16,088 nucleotides of DNA from an uncultured Erysipelotrichaceae bacterium. Its GTDB lineage: Bacteria; Bacillota_I; Bacilli_A; RFN20; CAG-826. Every line of letters starts with the position of its first letter. Within the stretch, counting starts at the first letter, position 1. A model generated the notes under the pieces. That model was given only the letters and a program-made list of their open reading frames with translations. It was not told the origin of the DNA and did no database searches. Positions 6,653 through 14,275 of the stretch are shown here, in pieces. Made by a program: the position numbers and the translations under genes. The stretch is from contig CAMYZF010000025.1 in NCBI GenBank assembly GCA_947303755.1, forward strand, positions 1 to 16,088. The letters are read 5' to 3'.

Positions 6653-7219
6653 ATGAAATTAATTGTTGGTTTAGGTAACCCAGGAAGGGAATACAAAGAC
6701 ACTCGACATAATTATGGTTTCAAAGTTGTCGATGCTTTTGCTGATGCAATCGGAGTGGATTTTAACAAAGAAGATTTCGATGGTGTTTACGCAAAGTTCA
6801 AAGTGGATGATGAAGATGTAATTCTTTTTAAACCACTTACCTATATGAACCTTTCTGGAACTGCTGTTCAAAAGATTGTTCACTTCTACAAAATTGATGT
6901 TGATGACATTGTCGTCGTTTTTGATGATCTTGCGATTAAACCTGGTGAGATTAGACTTCGTTTAGAAGGCTCTAGTGGTGGTCAAAAAGGTATGCAGAAT
7001 ATTATCGATAACTTAGACACTCAAAACATCAAACGAATTAGAATTGGAACTGGTGAGCCAACCTTTGATACGATTGATTATGTACTTGGAAAACCTACCA
7101 AAGAAGAATTGCCACTTTTGGAAAAGGCAGTCGAAAGAGCAGTAGGCGCTCTCAAAGAATATCTCAATCACGATTTCCAAAATGCGATGAGCAAATATAA
7201 CGGTGGTGATAATGTCTGA
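6653..7219 (+). CDS. pth: Peptidyl-tRNA hydrolase
   Basis: A 188-residue monomeric cytoplasmic enzyme of normal length that releases peptides from prematurely dropped peptidyl-tRNA so that the tRNA is reused. Seen: N-terminal IVGLGNPGREY, TRHNYGF with the catalytic His19, LTYMNLSG with the substrate-binding Asn, and VVFDDLAIKPG with Asp91 in the place of E. coli Asp93. The loop that is GGHNG in E. coli and most relatives reads GGQKG here (Gln111, Lys112), so the usual His-Asn pair is replaced. The gene opens the operon with mfd. It ends with TGA, the only TGA stop in the window, and the sequence around this stop is also where the mfd start is unclear. If TGA were read through, only five more codons would follow before TAA. 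Confidence 0.95.
   Translation: MKLIVGLGNPGREYKDTRHNYGFKVVDAFADAIGVDFNKEDFDGVYAKFKVDDEDVILFKPLTYMNLSGTAVQKIVHFYKIDVDDIVVVFDDLAIKPGEIRLRLEGSSGGQKGMQNIIDNLDTQNIKRIRIGTGEPTFDTIDYVLGKPTKEELPLLEKAVERAVGALKEYLNHDFQNAMSKYNGGDNV
7202..7210 (+). promoter_or_regulatory. Ribosome binding site for mfd inside the end of pth
   Basis: GGTGGTGAT matches the full Shine-Dalgarno GGAGGTGAT at eight of nine positions. It is placed 5 bases (counting from its GGTGG core) before an ATG at 7212, which opens only a four-codon frame, and 9 bases before CTG 7216 in the mfd frame. It argues that mfd translation begins here and not at TTG 7318. Confidence 0.5.
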
Positions 7220-10200
7220 AAGATGAACTTCTAAAATTAATTGCTAAAAGCGAAGCCGCTACCTCCCTCTTAGAGAAAAGAGGGCATTTTGTCGTTGACG
7301 ATACAATTGGAATATCTTTGCTTTTTGCGGGGATTTTTGATAGAAAACCTGATAAATATTTACTTGTTGCGAACAACCTTTATAGCGCTCAAAAGATAGC
7401 AGATTTCATTGCCTCACTCATCGGCGAAGAAAATGTATTTTTATTTCCGGTAGACGATCTTTTAAGAAACGATTTATTAACGTCTTCGAAAGAACTTTTA
7501 GCTCAGCGTCTATATGTTTTAAATAAATGTTTATATTTAAGAAAAGGAATTATCGTAACGCATGCTAGCGCGCTACTAACTCCTCTTCCAACTTCATATG
7601 AGTTTGAGAAAAATAGTTTTGAAATCCATGTCGATGATTCTATTAATTTAGGCGAACTAAAAAGAAAACTTGTTGAAGCGGGTTATTTCCAAGTTAATAA
7701 GATTGATCAAACCCTACAATTCGCATCTCGTGGAGATATTTTAGATATTTATCCTGTTTCAAGCGACACTCCAATTCGAATTGAATTCTTTGGTGATACG
7801 GTTGAAAGCATTCATACGTTCGATATTGCGACTCAACAAAGTAAACATGGATTAGATGAAATTACTTTACCGCCTGCGAATGATTGTCTATTTAGTGATG
7901 AAGAAATTGAAGATTTCAAAATTAATTTATTCGCTCAAGTTGAGAAGGATTCAAAACATCTTAATGCTGAACAATTAACTATCCTTAGACAAAACAGCGA
8001 TCTTGATTACGAATTATTAAAATCTAGAGAATTTTCTCCAAAACAATATAAGTATTTCCGTTTCATTAAAGAAGAAACTTCCTCGATTGTTGATTATTTC
8101 AATCCAAGCGTCACATTTATTTGCAATAAAAAACAATTTAACGCGACCGTAGAGTTTAATAACAAAGAAGCTCAAAGATATTTATATGAATTATCCGAAA
8201 GCGGAAGAATTATCACTCACTTAGAATTATATTCTAAAGTCGAATCCACGCTTAAAAACGCTAAATGTGTTTTATATGGAAACGAATTCAAAGAATCTAG
8301 TGATGATATTGCATTCGAAACTGCTCCACTTGTGTTTTCAAAAACAAATATTTCAAATCTTAAATTAATTATTGATAGTTATTTACCCTTATATAACAAA
8401 GTCGTTTTAGCGTTGTCTAACAAACAACAATTCGAATTAATCAAAAATCTGTTAGAGGAAGAAAAACAAACCTATGAGATTTTAGATAAATTAAATGTTC
8501 CTACGCAAAAGCTTGGGATCGTCATGCAATCTTTAGAAGAAGGTTTCGAATTATCTAGAGATAAAATTGTCTTCATCTCTTCAAAAGAATTATTCGGATT
8601 CCAAAATAGATCCTCAAGGTTCCTCTCTAGATTTAAAGAAGGAACAATCATTAAGAATTATGAAGAACTTCAACCAGGCGACTACGTCGTACACGAATAT
8701 TATGGTATTGGTCGTTTCTTAGATATTGTTACTGAAGAGATCGGTGGAATTCATCGCGACTTCATTCACATTCAATACGCTGGAACATCAACACTATATG
8801 TTCCACTTAATCAATTTAGATTAATTAGAAAATATTCTGGTCGAGAAGGAGCAGAACCAAAGTTGTCTAGCCTCAACTCGAAAGAGTGGGAAAAACGCAA
8901 AGCCAAAATCAAAGAAAGAGTCAATGATTTAGCGGATCGTTTATATAAGCTTTATTCCGAAAGAGCGCAGATCAAAGGCTTTGCTTTCCAGAAAGATGAC
9001 GAGATTCAAAAACAATTTGAAAGCGAATTTGCATATGAACTAACTGATGATCAGAAATCATCGTTAATTGATATCAAAAAAGACATGGAATCCGACAACG
9101 TCATGGACCGACTTTTATGTGGCGACGTTGGCTTTGGTAAAACCGAAGTTGCTTTTAGAGCAATCTTTAAAGCCATCTTGTCTGGCAAACAAGCTGCAAT
9201 TCTTTGTCCAACAACCTTGCTCGCAAGACAACATTACGAATTGGCGTTAGAAAGATTCCAAAACTATGGAGTTAATATTGCGATTATTTCTAGACTTGTT
9301 CCTGAGAAGAAACAAAAGGAATATATCAAAGATATAAAAAGTGGAAAAATTCATTTAGTTATTGGCACACATAGACTATTAAGCAAAGACTTTGAATTTA
9401 ACGATTTAGGTCTTTTGGTCGTTGATGAAGAACAACGTTTTGGCGTTGAGCAAAAAGAGAAAATTAAAGAGCTTAGAAGTGATGTCGATGTTTTATCTTT
9501 AAGTGCCACTCCAATTCCAAGAACATTACAACTTTCTTTGATTGGTGTAAGACCAGTTTCACAAATCACAACTCCACCAGTTAATAAAACAACAATTCAA
9601 ACATATGTCGCACCATATTCAAAAGAAGTGACTAGAGAATTAATCGAGAGAGAATTATCTAGAAAAGGACAAGTTTTCTACATTTATAATGTAGTTGAAT
9701 CAATTTCTCATATTGCAAGAGATATTCAAAGAATGGTTCCATCCGCCACTGTTGGAGTGGTGCATGGCAAACTAGAGAAAGAAGAAATCGAAGATGTTAT
9801 GATGCGATTCTATGCAGGTGAGATCGATATTTTGGTCGCGACTTCAATTATTGAAAACGGAATCGATATTCCTAATGCAAATTTAATCATTGTTGAAGAT
9901 GCAGATAAATTTGGTTTGTCGCAGCTTTATCAAATCAAAGGTCGTGTTGGTCGCGGAAGCCGAATCGCATACGCGTATTTATTTTATAAACCTCATAAGA
10001 ATATGAATAAGAATGCGGTGAAGAGATTAAAAGCAATTCAAGACTTTGCTGAACTTGGAAGTGGTTATAAAATCGCTCAACGTGACTTAATGATTCGTGG
10101 AGCAGGAGATATTCTCGGCCCTGAACAAGCAGGTTTTATTGATTCAATTGGGTTGGATCTATATTTGAAATTACTTAACGAGGTCATCGAAGAAAAGAAA

Positions 10201-10713
10201 ACTGGCAAGAAACCAGAAGAACCAAAACCAGTTAAGTTATTTAATATCAACGCTTACGTTCCAGATGGCTACGTTAACAAAGAAGATAAAATCGAACTAT
10301 ATCAAGAAATCGAAGACGCAAAAAACATTAAAGAACTTAAAGCAGTTCGTGCTCGAATTAGAGATATTTATGGCCGTATTCCAGAAGAAGTTTCGACCCT
10401 TATAAATAAACGTAGAGTAGATATTTTGATGCAGAACGAAGAATACGAAGATATCAAAGAATATCCGGATTCTGTAGAGATAATCATGTCTAAGAAGTTC
10501 ACTAACATCAATGGAATTGGGCAACAACTGTTTGAAGTTTTAGCGCCTTATATTGATAAGATTCAAGTTAGTTATTTGAAGAAAGTTTTGAAAATTAGAT
10601 TGAAGAAAATAGACAATTGGATGAAAGATTTAGAAACTATCATCGAATGTATTGATGTTTTATATAATAAGTATGCGAAGAAGCGTGCAGGTGAAAACGA
10701 TGAGGCTAGATAA
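7216..10713 (+). CDS. mfd: Transcription-repair coupling factor; start uncertain
   Basis: Mfd removes RNA polymerase stalled at DNA damage and recruits UvrA. About 1165 residues from CTG 7216, close to the 1150-1180 usual for the family. In order: UvrB-like N-terminal module; CarD-like RNA-polymerase-binding domain beginning LQPGDYVVHEYYGIGRF (about residue 484); SF2 translocase with GDVGFGKTEVA (Lys642), VVDEEQRFG (about 736), LSATPIPRTLQLSL and GRVGRGSR (about 909); and the C-terminal TRCF domain. The first canonical start in frame is TTG 7318, with no ribosome binding site. The open frame reaches back to TAA 7210 and its peptide (DELLKLIAKSEAATSLLEKR and on) looks like a genuine Mfd N-terminus. 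ATG 7212 would give MSE-DELLKL if one base were skipped. A CTG start, a one-base indel or a sequence error are the options. The last 14 bases overlap rqcP. Confidence 0.93.
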   Translation: MKDELLKLIAKSEAATSLLEKRGHFVVDDTIGISLLFAGIFDRKPDKYLLVANNLYSAQKIADFIASLIGEENVFLFPVDDLLRNDLLTSSKELLAQRLYVLNKCLYLRKGIIVTHASALLTPLPTSYEFEKNSFEIHVDDSINLGELKRKLVEAGYFQVNKIDQTLQFASRGDILDIYPVSSDTPIRIEFFGDTVESIHTFDIATQQSKHGLDEITLPPANDCLFSDEEIEDFKINLFAQVEKDSKHLNAEQLTILRQNSDLDYELLKSREFSPKQYKYFRFIKEETSSIVDYFNPSVTFICNKKQFNATVEFNNKEAQRYLYELSESGRIITHLELYSKVESTLKNAKCVLYGNEFKESSDDIAFETAPLVFSKTNISNLKLIIDSYLPLYNKVVLALSNKQQFELIKNLLEEEKQTYEILDKLNVPTQKLGIVMQSLEEGFELSRDKIVFISSKELFGFQNRSSRFLSRFKEGTIIKNYEELQPGDYVVHEYYGIGRFLDIVTEEIGGIHRDFIHIQYAGTSTLYVPLNQFRLIRKYSGREGAEPKLSSLNSKEWEKRKAKIKERVNDLADRLYKLYSERAQIKGFAFQKDDEIQKQFESEFAYELTDDQKSSLIDIKKDMESDNVMDRLLCGDVGFGKTEVAFRAIFKAILSGKQAAILCPTTLLARQHYELALERFQNYGVNIAIISRLVPEKKQKEYIKDIKSGKIHLVIGTHRLLSKDFEFNDLGLLVVDEEQRFGVEQKEKIKELRSDVDVLSLSATPIPRTLQLSLIGVRPVSQITTPPVNKTTIQTYVAPYSKEVTRELIERELSRKGQVFYIYNVVESISHIARDIQRMVPSATVGVVHGKLEKEEIEDVMMRFYAGEIDILVATSIIENGIDIPNANLIIVEDADKFGLSQLYQIKGRVGRGSRIAYAYLFYKPHKNMNKNAVKRLKAIQDFAELGSGYKIAQRDLMIRGAGDILGPEQAGFIDSIGLDLYLKLLNEVIEEKKTGKKPEEPKPVKLFNINAYVPDGYVNKEDKIELYQEIEDAKNIKELKAVRARIRDIYGRIPEEVSTLINKRRVDILMQNEEYEDIKEYPDSVEIIMSKKFTNINGIGQQLFEVLAPYIDKIQVSYLKKVLKIRLKKIDNWMKDLETIIECIDVLYNKYAKKRAGENDEAR

Positions 10714-10933
10714 GTTTTTAAAAGTAAGTCGAATTATAAAAAGAAGAGTTGTCGCGAAAGAGCAAATTGATAACGGCAATGTTTTATTAAACGATAAAGT
10801 CGCAAAAGCTTCCAGCGAAGTAAAAGAAGGCGACATTATTTTCTTAATCAAACTTAATAAGAAATACAAAATTCAAAAGCTTCTTCCGTCTGCCACTGAA
10901 GAAAATGCGAAAACCATGTTCGAGGAAATTTAA
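10700..10933 (+). CDS. rqcP: S4-domain ribosome quality-control protein RqcP (YabO)
   Basis: A 77-residue RNA-binding protein starting MRLDKFLKVSRIIKRR. It closely resembles Bacillus RqcP/YabO, a relative of Hsp15. RqcP binds obstructed 50S subunits carrying peptidyl-tRNA and helps RqcH add alanine tails to the stalled peptide. The S4 fold fills residues 1-60, with the RLDKFL helix, VAKEQIDNGNVLLND and the KEGD turn. I place the start at ATG 10700, because family proteins begin exactly here and an AGGTGA site lies 6-12 bases upstream. The longer frame from 10652 adds residues with no family counterpart and lies inside mfd. The gene overlaps mfd by 14 bases and tilS by one, so it is coupled on both sides. 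In Bacillus the gene also lies downstream of mfd. Confidence 0.92.
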   Translation: MRLDKFLKVSRIIKRRVVAKEQIDNGNVLLNDKVAKASSEVKEGDIIFLIKLNKKYKIQKLLPSATEENAKTMFEEI

Positions 10934-12138
10934 TGCTTAATATAGATTCGAAAAAGAAATATGTGATTGCTTGCTCATACGGCCCAGACTCTATGGCGCT
11001 TTTAAACATGGCGATCAAAGACAAGCTAAATATGGTGGTGGCCCACGTTAATTATCACAAAAGAGACGTCTCTAATTATGAAGAACAATCTTTAAGAGAG
11101 TTTTGCAAGAAACATAATATTCAAATCGAAGTGTTAGATACAACTGGTTTAAAATGCGAAGGAAACTTCCAAAATTGGGCTAGAAAAATCCGTTATGAGT
11201 TCTTTGCAAAAGTGCTCAAAAAATATAACGCGGATGCAGTACTTGTCGCACATCAACAAGACGATTTAATTGAAACATATCTGATGCAAAAACAACGTGG
11301 CGGATTCGTTAGATATTCAGGTATTGCGGAGAAAACTACTATTTTTGGTGTACCAGTTGTTCGCCCATTACTCAATTATTCTAAAGCAGATTTAGAGGCA
11401 TATGATGGGAATAATAATGTCCCTTATTCTATTGATGTTTCTAATCTCACAAACGATTACACGAGAAACATAATTAGACATGAAGTTGTTGAAAAACTAA
11501 GTAAGGAAGAAAGACAAAAAATCTTGTCCGAATTGGCGAGCAAACAAAATACGGTTGGCTCATATTCAGAAATTATTGATTTAGAAGCCTTCCTTAGATT
11601 CAGTGATGAGCAAATTACATTCTTTATTTCCGATTTTATTGAAGAGAACGAAAAGCATATCGACATTTCAAAAAAGTTTGTTTCAGAAATTAAAACCGCA
11701 TTCTCCTCAAAGAAGACATTTGTGAAGATCAAACTCACCAACAATCTCTATATTCAAAAAGATTTCAATTTTGTTGAACTCATCGATTCTAGAAAACAAA
11801 TCAAATATTCTTACAAGCTCAAACAAAATGACTTTGTCGATGATGATCTGCTTCTTCTTTCCTTTAAAGATGGTTTAGATCGCAATTTATCTGAATCCGA
11901 TTTCCCAATTACAGTTAAACCACTTTCTAAGAAAGACGTTATTGAATTAAGCGATTATCACGCCGAAGTTAGACGTCTATTTATCGACTGGAAGATGCCG
12001 CATTTCCTTCGTGAGTGTTGGCCTGGAATTTATAACAAGGATGGTAAATTAATTTACATTCCTAGATATAGAGAAAAATTTGTCGATAACCACAAAACAA
12101 AATTTGTAATTAAATTTTCTAAACCATTTCAAAAATAA
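10933..12138 (+). CDS. tilS: tRNA(Ile)-lysidine synthase
   Basis: A 401-residue cytoplasmic enzyme that attaches lysine to C34 of the CAU-anticodon tRNA-Ile so that it reads AUA; it is essential in most bacteria. Seen: the N-terminal PP-loop ATP-pyrophosphatase domain with ACSYGPDSMALL (Ser15 to Ser20), VVAHVNYHKR, NWARKIRYEFF, DAVLVAHQQDDLIETYLMQ and NLTNDYTRNIIRHEV, then the C-terminal TilS domain with RRLFIDWKMPHFLRECWPGIY and IYIPRY. The PP-loop is usually SGGPDS; Tyr16 replaces the first Gly. The protein is shorter than the Bacillus enzyme (about 470). The start overlaps the rqcP stop (TAATG). It is the last gene of the operon; the hpt gene often found next is absent. Confidence 0.94.
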   Translation: MLNIDSKKKYVIACSYGPDSMALLNMAIKDKLNMVVAHVNYHKRDVSNYEEQSLREFCKKHNIQIEVLDTTGLKCEGNFQNWARKIRYEFFAKVLKKYNADAVLVAHQQDDLIETYLMQKQRGGFVRYSGIAEKTTIFGVPVVRPLLNYSKADLEAYDGNNNVPYSIDVSNLTNDYTRNIIRHEVVEKLSKEERQKILSELASKQNTVGSYSEIIDLEAFLRFSDEQITFFISDFIEENEKHIDISKKFVSEIKTAFSSKKTFVKIKLTNNLYIQKDFNFVELIDSRKQIKYSYKLKQNDFVDDDLLLLSFKDGLDRNLSESDFPITVKPLSKKDVIELSDYHAEVRRLFIDWKMPHFLRECWPGIYNKDGKLIYIPRYREKFVDNHKTKFVIKFSKPFQK

Positions 12139-12140
12139 AG

Positions 12141-12164
12141 TTGTGAAACATATTTGTTTTACAA
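12141..12164 (+). terminator. AT-rich hairpin after tilS, possible weak terminator
   Basis: TTGTGAAACA and TGTTTTACAA form a 10-bp stem (one G-T wobble) around TATT, two bases past the tilS stop. A T-rich but interrupted stretch follows. It may end the pth-tilS operon or act as an operator just upstream of the ftsH promoter. Confidence 0.4.
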
Positions 12165-12175
12165 ATTAAATTGTT

Positions 12176-12202
12176 TTGATATCATTTTAACACTAGTATA
12201 AT
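12176..12202 (+). promoter_or_regulatory. Promoter of ftsH
   Basis: A perfect TATAAT at 12197-12202 is preceded by TTGATA (12176-12181) at a short spacing of 15; TTTTGA at spacing 17 is the alternative. The leader is about 30 bases with an AGAGG ribosome binding site at 12231-12235. Confidence 0.55.
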
Positions 12203-12205
12203 TCG

Positions 12206-12216
12206 TGACTTAGTCA
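12206..12216. promoter_or_regulatory. Palindrome TGACTTAGTCA at the ftsH transcription start
   Basis: Perfect 5-bp arms around a single T, starting four bases past the -10, exactly where transcription should begin. It could be a repressor site for ftsH. A palindrome this short also arises by chance every kilobase or so. Confidence 0.25.
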
Positions 12217-12241
12217 TTCATTATAAGAAAAGAGGCACTTT

Positions 12242-14242
12242 ATGAATCAAGAACAAAGACCAAGAAGGAGTATACTTAGCCTAATCCTTCCATACATATT
12301 ATTAGCAGCGATTATCGCTGGTTTTGTTATTTTAATAACAAGATTAAATGCAAAAAAGACTACAACTATTGCTGCAAACCAAGTTGAAACAGTTTTGGTT
12401 GAAACTGATATTAAGGCTATTGAAGTTTATGATAAAGAAGTTGTTGTTGAAGTTAACTTCAGCGGTAGCAAAATTATTGATAACAGCAATGTTGCCTATA
12501 CTGTCTCCCTTCCAAAAGAATATTTCTATTCTCCTTTTAAAAATGCCGACGGAACCGATCACGCCTCTTATGAATCATTATTCCGTAGCACTATTGATGT
12601 TAATCAAGGCGAATACATTAAATATCATTATGCCTTTGAGGTTTCTTGGTGGGATACATGGGGACCAACCATCATTACCGTTGGTATCACCGTTTTAATT
12701 GCCATCTTTTTATTCTCAAGATTATCTTCATCGGTTAATGGAGCGAACAATCGTGCGATGGATTTCAACAACTCGCGCGCTAGAAGAATTGATTCTAGTA
12801 AGGTTCGCTTTAGCGATGTTGCTGGATGCGATGAAGAAAAAGCTGAAATGGAAGAAATCGTTCAATACTTAAAAGAACCTCAAAAATTCTCCAAGTATGG
12901 CGCAAAACTTCCAAAAGGAATTTTGTTAGTAGGTCATCCAGGCACTGGTAAAACTTTACTTGCAAAAGCAGTTGCTGGTGAAGCTGGTGTTCCATTCTTC
13001 TCTATTTCCGGTTCCGACTTTGTCGAAATGTTCGTCGGTGTTGGTGCAGGACGTGTTCGTGATATGTTTAGAAAAGCCAAACAAGCTGCTCCTTGTTTAA
13101 TTTTCATCGATGAAATCGATGCTGTTGGACGTCAAAGAGGCGCTGGTTTAGGCGGTGGTAACGATGAACGCGAACAAACCCTTAACCAATTATTAGTTGA
13201 AATGGATGGTTTCGAAGATAACTCTGGAATCATTGTCATCGCGGCGACAAACCGTGAAGACGTTCTTGATCCAGCCCTACTTCGTGCTGGTCGTTTCGAC
13301 AGAACTATTACCGTTAACCTCCCAGATAAGAAAGGTCGAGAAGCGATTTTCAAAGTTCATGCTAGAGGAAAACTTATTGATCCGAAAGTTAGTTTTGAAA
13401 ATCTTGCCAAACGTACAGTCGGATTCTCTGGTGCAGATATTGAAAATATCTTAAACGAAGCCGCCATCCTTGCGGTTCGTAGAAATAAACCAATGGTGGG
13501 CATCGAAGAAATCGATGAAGCTATTGATAGAAGAATTGCTGGTCCTGCCAAATCATCCAAAGGCATGAATGCGAATGAGCGCAAGCAAGTCGCCTACCAT
13601 GAAGCAGGCCATGCGATTATTGGTCTTAAACTAAAGAACTCTGATAAGGTTCAAAAGATTACTATTATTCCGAGAGGAAGAACTGGTGGTCATGTTTTGA
13701 TGACTCCAGAAGATGATAGATTCCTTCTTTCTAAATCTGAACTTGAAGCAAGAATCGTTGGTTACTTAGGTGGTAGATCTTCTGAAGAAATATTCTTCAA
13801 AGATGTTTCTACTGGTGCTTCTAACGATATTGAAGTCGCTACTAGAATTGCTAGATCTATGGTTACCGAGTATGGTATGTCTTCACTTGGACCAATCCAA
13901 TATGAAAGAGATACCGGTTCAGTCTTCCTTGGAAGAGATTACACATCTACTCAAAAGAATTTTTCAACTCAAATCGCTTTTGAAATTGACACCGAAGTTC
14001 GTAAGATCATCGAAGATGCTCACAAGTTAGCACTCAAGATTATTAACGAAAATAAAGATGATGTCGTTTTAATTGCAGAAACACTTCTTGAAAAAGAGAC
14101 TATCACTGCAGAAGAAATTGATTATCTTTTGAAAAACAGATCCTTAAAAGGATTTACTGAACCAAAAGAAAAGAAAGCTCCTGCCAAGAAGGAACCTGCT
14201 AAAGAAGAAAAACCTGCTCCTGAAAAAGCAGAAGAAAAATAA
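12242..14242 (+). CDS. ftsH: ATP-dependent zinc metalloprotease FtsH
   Basis: A 666-residue membrane-anchored AAA protease that forms hexamers and degrades misfolded membrane proteins and short-lived regulators. Seen: membrane segment 1 at about 11-33, an outside domain to about 140, and membrane segment 2 at about 142-163. The AAA domain has Walker A GHPGTGKT (231-238), Walker B CLIFIDEID and the second region of homology ATNREDVLDPALLRAGRFDR. The zinc protease domain has HEAGH (His453, Glu454, His457) and the third ligand Asp529 in GASNDI. The tail from about residue 640 is a Lys-Pro-Ala-Glu-rich, probably disordered stretch. Walker A normally reads GPPGTGKT; His232 replaces the first Pro, but all residues that touch nucleotide remain. 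The gene has its own promoter and a terminator directly downstream. Confidence 0.97.
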   Translation: MNQEQRPRRSILSLILPYILLAAIIAGFVILITRLNAKKTTTIAANQVETVLVETDIKAIEVYDKEVVVEVNFSGSKIIDNSNVAYTVSLPKEYFYSPFKNADGTDHASYESLFRSTIDVNQGEYIKYHYAFEVSWWDTWGPTIITVGITVLIAIFLFSRLSSSVNGANNRAMDFNNSRARRIDSSKVRFSDVAGCDEEKAEMEEIVQYLKEPQKFSKYGAKLPKGILLVGHPGTGKTLLAKAVAGEAGVPFFSISGSDFVEMFVGVGAGRVRDMFRKAKQAAPCLIFIDEIDAVGRQRGAGLGGGNDEREQTLNQLLVEMDGFEDNSGIIVIAATNREDVLDPALLRAGRFDRTITVNLPDKKGREAIFKVHARGKLIDPKVSFENLAKRTVGFSGADIENILNEAAILAVRRNKPMVGIEEIDEAIDRRIAGPAKSSKGMNANERKQVAYHEAGHAIIGLKLKNSDKVQKITIIPRGRTGGHVLMTPEDDRFLLSKSELEARIVGYLGGRSSEEIFFKDVSTGASNDIEVATRIARSMVTEYGMSSLGPIQYERDTGSVFLGRDYTSTQKNFSTQIAFEIDTEVRKIIEDAHKLALKIINENKDDVVLIAETLLEKETITAEEIDYLLKNRSLKGFTEPKEKKAPAKKEPAKEEKPAPEKAEEK

Positions 14243-14250
14243 TAAAAAAT

Positions 14251-14271
14251 AGGGAGCATCGCCTCCCTTTT
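14251..14271 (+). terminator. Terminator of ftsH, directly in front of dusB
   Basis: AGGGAG (14251-14256), loop CATCGC, CTCCCT (14263-14268) and a TTTT run ending at 14271. It begins eight bases past the ftsH stop and ends four bases before the dusB ATG. Confidence 0.65.
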
Positions 14272-14275
14272 CATT

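Noticed and set aside
10652..10702. Longer N-terminus for RqcP
   Set aside because: The added 16 residues have no family counterpart and lie inside mfd; ATG 10700 has a fitting ribosome binding site and gives the standard MRLDKFL start.
12141..12164. Rex operator (TTGTGAA...TTACAA ends)
   Set aside because: Rex sites are 18 bp with a four-base centre; here the ends are 24 bp apart, so a simple hairpin explains it better.
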